From Deltaproteobacteria bacterium (lineage in GTDB: Bacteria; Desulfobacterota; Desulfomonilia; UBA1062): a DNA stretch of 64,000 bases. Shown piece after piece: positions 58,123-64,000 of the stretch. The notes under the pieces were generated by a model that ran no database searches, was not told where the DNA came from, and was given only the letters and a program-made list of their open reading frames with translations. The position numbers and the translations under genes were made by a program. The DNA lies in contig JAHDKO010000058.1 in assembly GCA_018436855.1 (NCBI GenBank), positions 62,001 through 126,000 on the forward strand, written 5' to 3'. The stretch's first letter is position 1, and the number at the start of each line of letters is the position of its first letter.

Positions 58123-59315
58123 GACAGCTCCTGCGCGCAGCTCTTGGCCGCGGCCACCCCGGTTGCGACGGCGAGCCCGTGGCCGCACTGGAGGCTCATG
58201 ATCTCGCACTCGGCCAGGATGCTCCCGCATGCAAAGAGGTTGTCGATCTTCGCCCCGACCGGTCTGAAGTCCCTGTCCACCCGCACGCCGGCCCGTTCGA
58301 TGCCGTGGGCTCCGGAAAAGAAGTCGGTGTTGAACCAGTCTTTCCGCTCGCCGGGTGCGGCCACCGGCAGATCGAACACCGTCTCCCGCACGGAGTCCCT
58401 GCCCGCGAAGAGCCCCCCGCTCACGAAAGACCCGGTGGCCAGCACAAAGGCCCTCCCCTGGACCCGCTTGGCCCTGCCCGTGGTGGCAAGGGTCACGGCC
58501 TCGACGGTACGGCCTTGGCATTCCACGCTGGTGACCCCCTTGCCCCAGTAGAGATGGATTCCCCGGTTCTGCATCACGCGCTTCAAGGCCCTGAAAAGTC
58601 TCAGGCCCGGGACCGAAGGCGGCAGGGTGGGAATCTCGAACACCTTCCTGCCGATTGCCCGTGAGATCTTTTCCATGACCGAGTCGGGATCGATCGTGCC
58701 CAACACCGCCGGAAGGGCCACCCGGTCGAGGGGGATCTCCAGGCCGCGCAGCCAGGTGATGAAGGCGTCGAGAAAGGATGCATCGTCGAAGCGCGCGGCA
58801 ATGCCGAGTGTGGTGGGCACCCCGGCGTCATACACGGAGTATGTCGAATTCCGGTGCCGGGAGGTGATGTAGCTCGGAAAGAAATCCTTGATGCCCTGAA
58901 ACGATATCACGTGGAGATATTCTCCCGGGGGCATGTCTGCGTGGGCCATGGTCCGGGGCACGAGGCAGGTGTTCTTGGTGCTCCCGATGGGGGTGAGGAT
59001 CTTCCGGTTCCGCCCGGGGTCTCCCTCGTAGGGGAGCCCGGCCTCGCCCATGATCTCCAAGAAGAAGGAGAGTGAATCCACGATTCCCTTCTCGCCGACC
59101 AGAGAATAGGGGTGATCAGGCAGGAGAGCCCTGATACCGCCCAGGGGCTCATCGCTGTGGGAGAACACGTCGATGCATCCGGTGGAGAGACAGCAGACCG
59201 GATCGCCCCGGGAAACCAGGGCGGTCTTGAACCCCCGGGATGCGAGCGTCAGGGAGGCCATGATCCCCGAGACCCCGCCGCCGATCACTACTGCATCGTA
59301 TCCGTATGCGCTCAC
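58119..59315 (-). CDS. glpB: anaerobic glycerol-3-phosphate dehydrogenase subunit B
   Basis: 398 residues from GTG at 59315. Flavoprotein subunit: YDAVVIGGGVSGIMASLTLAS binds a dinucleotide, SRGDPVCCLSTGCIDVFS follows, and the C-terminal GSILAECEIMSLQCGHGLAVATG is typical of GlpB. It overlaps glpA upstream and glpC downstream by four bases each. Confidence 0.92.
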   Translation of the reverse strand: MSAYGYDAVVIGGGVSGIMASLTLASRGFKTALVSRGDPVCCLSTGCIDVFSHSDEPLGGIRALLPDHPYSLVGEKGIVDSLSFFLEIMGEAGLPYEGDPGRNRKILTPIGSTKNTCLVPRTMAHADMPPGEYLHVISFQGIKDFFPSYITSRHRNSTYSVYDAGVPTTLGIAARFDDASFLDAFITWLRGLEIPLDRVALPAVLGTIDPDSVMEKISRAIGRKVFEIPTLPPSVPGLRLFRALKRVMQNRGIHLYWGKGVTSVECQGRTVEAVTLATTGRAKRVQGRAFVLATGSFVSGGLFAGRDSVRETVFDLPVAAPGERKDWFNTDFFSGAHGIERAGVRVDRDFRPVGAKIDNLFACGSILAECEIMSLQCGHGLAVATGVAAAKSCAQELS

Positions 59316-60814
59316 GCCCGCTGCCCCATGTTCAGGATTCCCAGGTAGATGCTCTCCACGAGCTGCTCCTCCCTGAGCTGATCACCCCACAGAGCGGGCC
59401 TGATTCCCCGGAACCGCCGCTGGAGAAAGTGTTTCAGGATCTCGATCGACTCGTCGGGGGTGAGCCTACCGGTCTCCTGCATGATGCCGAGCGCCCGGTA
59501 GGTGCAGAAGCCGCCCTGGCACGGGCCCATGCCGAGCCGGGTACGGTGCTGGATATCCCCGATATACTGTATGCCCAGGCTGTTGATGGCGTTCTCCACC
59601 TGGGCCCTGTCCACGAGCTCGCACTCGCAGACGATGTTGTCGATGCCCTTGAGCCGTTTGGACAAGGGGTATCCGCTGAGCTCGTCCTGACCGTCCAGGG
59701 GGATGTCCGCGGTCTTGCAGCGGGCCTTGATCCCGAACTCCTCGACCACCGCATCCACGGTCTTTTCCGCCATGAGCCGGTAGGTGCTCAGCTTGCCGCC
59801 CAGAATGCTGAACATGCCGTTCTTGTGGTCGATGATCTTGAAGCCCCGGGAGATGCTCCGGCTGTCCGAGGCCTCGGCCTTCAGCAGCGGGCGCACGCCG
59901 GTATAGGCCCTGATCAGGCGGGTCGTGCCGAAGCGGGGGAGCATCTGCTCGGCCTGGGTCGCCACCAGATCGACCTCCCGGGGGTCGACCTCGATGGCGT
60001 CCGGGTCGTCCACCGGGATGGAGGTCGTGCCGGCCAGGCAGACCGCCTCGTTGGGTACGATGATGTCGCCGTCCGAGGGCGGTCTGAGCCGGTTGATCAC
60101 CATATTGGTGAGCCGGTGGTTCGAGATGATGAGGCTCCCCTTGGACAGGGTCATGGGGGCGTCGCTTCCTCCCATCCGGGCGAGGGTGTCCCCCCACGCG
60201 CCGGTGGCGTTGATGATGATCTTTGCCCGGATCTCCTTGATCTGGGAGGTGAAGCGGTCCAGTACCTTGACGCCCGTGCACCTGCCCCGCTCTCTGACGA
60301 TATCGATCACCTTGTGGTGGGTCAGGATCCCGCCTCCCTTGTGGCGGGAGGTAAAGGCGTTGAGCATGCACAACCGAAAGGGGTCGATGGAGCAGTCCGG
60401 GACCACCACGGCCTCTTCGATGGACGGGTTGAGCTCGGGCACCAGGTCGAGCGCCCGCGTTGCCGAGAGCACCTCGGTCGAGATACCCGCCTCTTCGCAG
60501 TTGCTCAGGAAGGTGTCGCGGTAGCGCTTGGAGTCTCCGGGCAGCCGCACGAAGAGCCCGCCGGTCGTCTCGACGCACTTGCGCGCGATCCTCCGCAGGA
60601 TGGCGTTTTCGCCGATGCACTCCCGTGCCGCCTCGGGATCGGTGACCGCGTAGCGGGCCCCGCTGTGCAGCAGCCCGTGACAGGCCCCCGTGGCACCGTT
60701 GGCGAAGTCCCCCTTCTCCACCAGATAGTGGTGGACGCCCCGCAGGGCGAGGTCCCGCGCAATGCCGCAACCCGTAGCGCCGCCTCCGATGATGACAACA
60801 TCAGTTTTGATCAT
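59312..60814 (-). CDS. glpA: anaerobic glycerol-3-phosphate dehydrogenase subunit A
   Basis: 500 residues from the ATG at 60814. FAD-dependent oxidation of sn-glycerol 3-phosphate to dihydroxyacetone phosphate. VVIIGGGATGCGIARDLALRG binds FAD; GACHGLLHSGARYAV and SILGGKLSTYRLMAE are family motifs. The C-terminal third holds a BFD-like [2Fe-2S] site (CECELVDRAQVENAI, CQGGFC). First gene of glpA-glpB-glpC-tkt; promoter at 60858-60886. Confidence 0.93.
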   Translation of the reverse strand: MIKTDVVIIGGGATGCGIARDLALRGVHHYLVEKGDFANGATGACHGLLHSGARYAVTDPEAARECIGENAILRRIARKCVETTGGLFVRLPGDSKRYRDTFLSNCEEAGISTEVLSATRALDLVPELNPSIEEAVVVPDCSIDPFRLCMLNAFTSRHKGGGILTHHKVIDIVRERGRCTGVKVLDRFTSQIKEIRAKIIINATGAWGDTLARMGGSDAPMTLSKGSLIISNHRLTNMVINRLRPPSDGDIIVPNEAVCLAGTTSIPVDDPDAIEVDPREVDLVATQAEQMLPRFGTTRLIRAYTGVRPLLKAEASDSRSISRGFKIIDHKNGMFSILGGKLSTYRLMAEKTVDAVVEEFGIKARCKTADIPLDGQDELSGYPLSKRLKGIDNIVCECELVDRAQVENAINSLGIQYIGDIQHRTRLGMGPCQGGFCTYRALGIMQETGRLTPDESIEILKHFLQRRFRGIRPALWGDQLREEQLVESIYLGILNMGQRA

Positions 60815-60857
60815 GTAGCTGCTTTCCTCGTGGAACATATCATGGAAAAACGTGACC

Positions 60858-60886
60858 ACCATATACAAGCTCATCCGTACGGTCAA
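60858..60886 (-). promoter_or_regulatory. promoter of the glpABC-tkt operon
   Basis: Minus strand: TTGACC (60886-60881), 17-base spacer, TATGGT (60863-60858), about 45 bases before the glpA ATG. Confidence 0.55.
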
Positions 60887-61188
60887 GTCATTGTATTGCC
60901 GGTCTATGTTGCCGGAAAAGTCTCATGGGGCAGCGGCGGTCCATGTCTGTAGAATAGCTTCATTCCACTGTTTTCAAGCGCTTGTTCGGCGGGAATCTTC
61001 TCTCTTGTCTCCTGCGGACGGCCTCATCGCTTTCATGAAAAGGAAGAGGAGTATGGTACCCCGGCAGGGGGCTCTTGACCGGATTGCCTCCGTGACGCCG
61101 CGGATGGAAGGGAAGGGGAGATGCTTTTTATAAGCCGGCGGACCGCCATCCGCACCGGCGGGCATCTGCTGAGCCTCCGGGCGGGATG
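60887..61188. other. gap between glpA promoter and the HAD phosphatase
   Basis: No convincing gene. One strong hairpin at 61134-61159 (GCCGGCGGA with TCCG-CA-CCGGC), 30 bases beyond the stop of the minus-strand HAD gene, is a likely terminator for it although its T tract is weak. Confidence 0.5.
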
Positions 61189-62037
61189 CTACCTCAGGTT
61201 GCCCAGCTCCTTGAGGAGGGCCGTCACCGACTCGTTCCAACCGACCGGCCCGATTCCCCCAGGCTTGATCACCAGCTGGAGCGGGGCCGGGTCATACTCC
61301 ATCCAGGTGCCGTCGGGCCGTCGCATGATCACGGCGACATCCGCGCACCGGAGCATGTCGATGTCGTTCGGGCCGTCTCCGAGCGCCACGGTTTTCCACT
61401 GGCTGCCGCCCGGGGCCGCCCGGAAAAGGTCGATCACCATCTCGGTGGCCAGCCCCTTGCCGGTGCGTCCCATGGCATGAAAGAGCCGCCCCCCCTCAAG
61501 ACAGGTCATGCCCATCTCCTTGAGCTCGGTCTTCAGGCAGCGGAGCTTGTCTTCGCTGCCCTGAAAGGCGAAGGGCTCGGAGTATTCCCGCTCTCTGGCC
61601 AGCCGGGCGGAGCCGATATCCAGTCCGGTCAAACGGGCCACCTCCCTGTCCGTCATGTCGCGGAATCCCTTCACCCGCGCCTTACAGATCGTCCTGGCGC
61701 GGTCAAGGGCATCGAGGACCTCTTCGTACCGGCGACCGAGCACGATGGCACGGTAACCTGATTTCAGCTCGGCCTGAACACCGGGAGGCACCGCACTTTT
61801 TCTGTCCAGGTAGACGGCGCTTCCGTTTTCCGTGATAAAGAGCCTCGATGCGAGCGGGAGCTCGTCGAGCAGAGGTTCTATCTCCGTCCTGGTCTTGCTG
61901 GAGACGATCACCAGGGGCATGCCGCGCTCCTTCAGCCCGTTCAGCGCGGGCAGAGCTGCGTCAAAGGAGTAGGTGTGGAAATCCAGAAGCGTGCCGTCGA
62001 GATCCGTGAAAACAAGGAGCCTGTTCTTCGTGTCCAT
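61189..62037 (-). CDS. HAD phosphatase, mannosyl-3-phosphoglycerate phosphatase-like
   Basis: 282 residues from the ATG at 62037 (AGGTG site); a TTG at 62067 would add ten residues. HAD motif I FTDLDGTLLD (Asp12, Asp14), motif II VIVSSKTR, and motif IV LGDGPNDIDML, with a C2B cap, as in MPGP/YedP. It would release phosphate from mannosyl- or glucosyl-3-phosphoglycerate, giving a compatible solute. No glycosyl-3-phosphoglycerate synthase lies next to it, so the substrate is uncertain. Confidence 0.82.
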   Translation of the reverse strand: MDTKNRLLVFTDLDGTLLDFHTYSFDAALPALNGLKERGMPLVIVSSKTRTEIEPLLDELPLASRLFITENGSAVYLDRKSAVPPGVQAELKSGYRAIVLGRRYEEVLDALDRARTICKARVKGFRDMTDREVARLTGLDIGSARLAREREYSEPFAFQGSEDKLRCLKTELKEMGMTCLEGGRLFHAMGRTGKGLATEMVIDLFRAAPGGSQWKTVALGDGPNDIDMLRCADVAVIMRRPDGTWMEYDPAPLQLVIKPGGIGPVGWNESVTALLKELGNLR

Positions 62038-62262
62038 GGAACACCTGCCCTCCATCTGTTGTTCCAATAGGCATACCCATGCCTTTTTAAATTATACAGA
62101 AAGCCATGAAAAAATTCCATTCCCATACTCAATTCTGTCAGGATCATATCCGATTCTGTTTTCATGAGGCATCGAGCGGGATTTTTTTGGATACAAGGGT
62201 CTGATAACAGGTGGGTTCGTCCGGCGGGCTGCTCGATGGAACGAATACTATTGCTGGCAGGG

Positions 62263-62281
62263 CCAAAGTGTAATACTTTGG
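62263..62281. promoter_or_regulatory. perfect 7-bp inverted repeat before the RND operon
   Basis: CCAAAGT-GTAAT-ACTTTGG. It ends inside the ribosome site of the upstream ORF at 62290, so it may be an operator or a hairpin that hides that site. Confidence 0.55.
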
Positions 62282-62289
62282 AGGCGATC

Positions 62290-62343
62290 ATGCCGATGAA
62301 ACGATGTGAAGAGCTGGTTACGTGGGATACCCGGGGTTTTTAA
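62290..62343 (+). CDS. 17-codon upstream ORF (leader peptide candidate)
   Basis: ATG at 62290 six bases after GGAGG, reading MPMKRCEELVTWDTRGF and ending at TAA 62341-62343, two bases before the adaptor ATG at 62346. The adaptor gene itself has no clear ribosome site, so its translation may depend on this ORF. Too short for homology; the 62038-62289 stretch upstream holds no other gene. Confidence 0.5.
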   Translation: MPMKRCEELVTWDTRGF

Positions 62344-62345
62344 GC

Positions 62346-63563
62346 ATGAAGAAAAAATATGTGATCGCCGCCGTCCTTGTCGTCATAATAGCTTTCGTGA
62401 TGATTTGGCAGTCGTCTCCGCGGATATCCGGGCAGGCGGAGGGATCGTCCGTTCGCGCCGGCATCCCCGTGGCCGTGGAGGTGGCGCCGGTCGGGATAGG
62501 AACGATCCGGGATATCGGCGTCTATACCGGGACGCTCCTGCCCGAGTCTCAGTTCACCGTGGCCCCCAAGGTTGCAGGCCGTCTGGCGAAGATCCTCGTG
62601 GACATCGGGGACGAGGTGCAGCGCGGGCAGCTCATCGCCGTGCTCGATGACGACGAGTTCGTCCAGCAGGTGGATCAGGCCAGGGCCGAGCTGGACGTGG
62701 CCAGGGCGAACATCGAGGAGAGCAGCAGCGATCTCGGCCTGAAGCAGCGTGAGCTCGAGCGGGTCAGGACCCTGCGCGAAAAGAAGATCGTCTCTCAGTC
62801 GGAGCTGGATGCCGCCGAGGCCCAGTACGCTGCGGCCCTTGCCGGACAAAAGGTCGCCAAGGCCCAGGCCTCCCAGAAAGAGGCGGTGCTCAAGGCGGCC
62901 CAGGTCCGCCTCGACTACACACGCATCAGGGCCTCGTGGGAAGACGGCAGCCGGACGAGAGTGGTGGGCGAGCGGCACGTTGACGAAGGGGCCATGCTCG
63001 CCGCCAACGCCCCCATCGCCTCGGTCATCGGCATCGACACCTTGAAGGCCGTGATCCACGTGATCGAGCGGGACTACCCCCGGATCAGGGCAGGGCAGAA
63101 GGCCTTCATCACCACCGACGCCTACCCCGGAAAGACATTCACCGGAACGATCGCGCGTATCGCCCCTGTCCTGAAGGAGGCCGCGCGTCAGGCCCGGGTG
63201 GAGATCGACGTGGACAACCCCGGCAAGGCGCTCACCCCGGGCATGTTCGTCCGGGTGCAGATCCGGTTCCAGCAGCACGAGAATGCCGTGGTGGTGCCGG
63301 TGAAGGCCCTGGTCAGAAACAACGGGTCCAGGAGCGTGTTCCTGGTGGACAGGGAGTCATCAAGAGTCAGGCTGGTACCGGTGGAGATCGGCATCGTCGA
63401 AGGCGACACGGCCGAGGTGGTATCCCCTGACCTCGATGGGTTTGTGGTGACCGTGGGGCAGCATCTTCTGCAGGACGGCTCGGAGATCATCCTTTCGGGA
63501 GAGAGGCCGGGGGCAGGGGGTGAAAAGGACGGAGAAGCCCGCGAAGCTACGAGCAGGTCCTGA
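62346..63563 (+). CDS. RND efflux periplasmic adaptor (membrane fusion protein)
   Basis: 405 residues from the ATG at 62346. N-terminal membrane anchor (about 5-22), a first lipoyl half (GVYTGTLLPESQFTVAPKVAGRLAKI), an alpha-helical hairpin (about 100-185), the second lipoyl half, and a beta-barrel region with GTIARIAPVLKEAARQARVEIDVDN and the family motif LTPGMFVRVQI. It links an RND pump to an outer-membrane TolC channel. Next gene is the pump; a TolC gene is not in view. Confidence 0.9.
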   Translation: MKKKYVIAAVLVVIIAFVMIWQSSPRISGQAEGSSVRAGIPVAVEVAPVGIGTIRDIGVYTGTLLPESQFTVAPKVAGRLAKILVDIGDEVQRGQLIAVLDDDEFVQQVDQARAELDVARANIEESSSDLGLKQRELERVRTLREKKIVSQSELDAAEAQYAAALAGQKVAKAQASQKEAVLKAAQVRLDYTRIRASWEDGSRTRVVGERHVDEGAMLAANAPIASVIGIDTLKAVIHVIERDYPRIRAGQKAFITTDAYPGKTFTGTIARIAPVLKEAARQARVEIDVDNPGKALTPGMFVRVQIRFQQHENAVVVPVKALVRNNGSRSVFLVDRESSRVRLVPVEIGIVEGDTAEVVSPDLDGFVVTVGQHLLQDGSEIILSGERPGAGGEKDGEAREATSRS

Positions 63564-63578
63564 TAAGGAAGGCATGAG

Positions 63579-64000
63579 GTGAATCTTTCCCGCTTTGCTG
63601 TGCACCGGCCCGTTTTCACCGTCATGGTGATTCTCATCGTCATCATTCTGGGAGCGGTGTCCCTGCTCAGACTTCCCATCGACCTGATGCCCGACGTCAC
63701 CTACCCCACGCTGACCATTCGCACCGATTATGAAAACGCGAATCCCGAGGAGATCGAGGAGCTCATTACGCGGCCCATCGAAGAGGCTATGAGCGCGGTT
63801 CCGGGGGTGGAGAGCGTCTTTTCCACCTCATCGGAAGGCTCCAGCAACGTCCGGGTCTCCTTTTCCTGGGGAACGGACCTCGACACTGCATCCAACGACC
63901 TGCGAGACCGGCTCGACCGGGTGATATCACAGCTGCCCGACGACGCTGAGAGGCCTGTCCTGTACAAGTTCGACATCGCCAACTTCCCCATCCTCATCTT
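63579..64000 (+). CDS. RND family efflux transporter (partial)
   Basis: The first 140 codons, from GTG at 63579, 15 bases after the adaptor stop, behind AAGGAAGG; the gene runs off the right edge. LSRFAVHRPVFTVMVILIVIILGAVSLLRLPIDLMPDVTYP is the first membrane helix and the following periplasmic strand of AcrB-type pumps; NPEEIEELITRPIEEAMSAVPGVESV is the start of the porter domain. Substrate unknown. Confidence 0.93.
   Translation, partial: MNLSRFAVHRPVFTVMVILIVIILGAVSLLRLPIDLMPDVTYPTLTIRTDYENANPEEIEELITRPIEEAMSAVPGVESVFSTSSEGSSNVRVSFSWGTDLDTASNDLRDRLDRVISQLPDDAERPVLYKFDIANFPILI

Noticed and set aside
60960-61133. Small plus-strand ORF (MKRKRS...) between glpA and the HAD gene
   Set aside because: Short, basic, no conserved feature and no operon context; likely chance.

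Overview
The window reads as chromosome of a Gram-negative bacterium of the former Deltaproteobacteria (Desulfobacterota), probably an anaerobe; this is inferred from gene content, not from a marker gene. GC is high. Outer-membrane biology is visible: a Kdo-pathway arabinose-5-phosphate isomerase, an ExbB/ExbD pair, many lipoproteins and an RND pump. Anaerobic carbon metabolism is suggested by a 606-residue acyl-CoA dehydrogenase, a thiolase, the GlpABC-type glycerol-3-phosphate dehydrogenase, an archaeal-type phosphoglycerate mutase and an orphan ADP-forming acyl-CoA synthetase beta subunit. Coding density is high. Many neighbouring genes overlap by 1-26 bases, which suggests translational coupling. 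No rRNA, tRNA, insertion sequence, prophage or CRISPR array was seen.

Layout. 1-6 kb: a truncated hydrolase, an acyl-CoA dehydrogenase behind a TetR-type operator, flavin reductase, a D-Ala-D-Ala-ligase-like ATP-grasp protein, pyrophosphatase and an esterase. 6-11.4 kb (minus strand): exbB-exbD, then receiver-glgC-rimO-kdsD from what looks like a leaderless promoter. 11.4-23.6 kb (plus): ricT-metG, a small protein, HDOD and receiver/GGDEF signalling proteins, purB-pyrE, then a peptidoglycan-trimming set that resembles Helicobacter Csd6 and Csd4 around an unknown membrane protein, then tsaD-rsmA. 23.6-25.2 kb: an exported subtilase with a candidate sigma-54 promoter and a candidate C-terminal sorting tail. 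25-31 kb: thiolase, xerC-hslV-hslU, an OB/HD exoribonuclease and AMMECR1. 31-36 kb: methyltransferase, HtrA protease, dtd, and an ArsR regulator-trxB-trxA set. 36-40.2 kb: a five-gene envelope run ending in COG3014-YcfL-LpoB. 40.5-46.8 kb: an ICMT-like methyltransferase, ilvE, a cyclase-ATPase-TPR regulator, and three tandem GEMM-I (c-di-GMP-I) aptamer-like units ahead of a small exported protein. 46.8-49 kb: queE-queC-queF. 49-54 kb: acdB-like, dus, apgM, a phosphodiesterase and ddl. 54-61 kb: glpA-glpB-glpC-transketolase-small membrane protein, each joined by a stop/start overlap. 61-64 kb: a mannosyl-3-phosphoglycerate-phosphatase-like HAD protein and the start of an RND operon preceded by a 17-codon upstream ORF.

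The most interesting signals are the triple riboswitch array, whose P2 and P3 stems covary between copies; the Csd6/Csd4-like cell-shape cassette; the subtilase control region and its Gly-Cys/membrane/Arg tail; the unusual QueE cysteine spacing with a preQ1-I-like leader; and the degenerate signalling enzymes (a cyclase without its usual Asn and Asp, and a GGDDF domain). Cyclic di-GMP recurs as a theme (HDOD and GGDEF-type proteins plus the riboswitch array), but no link between them can be shown from sequence.
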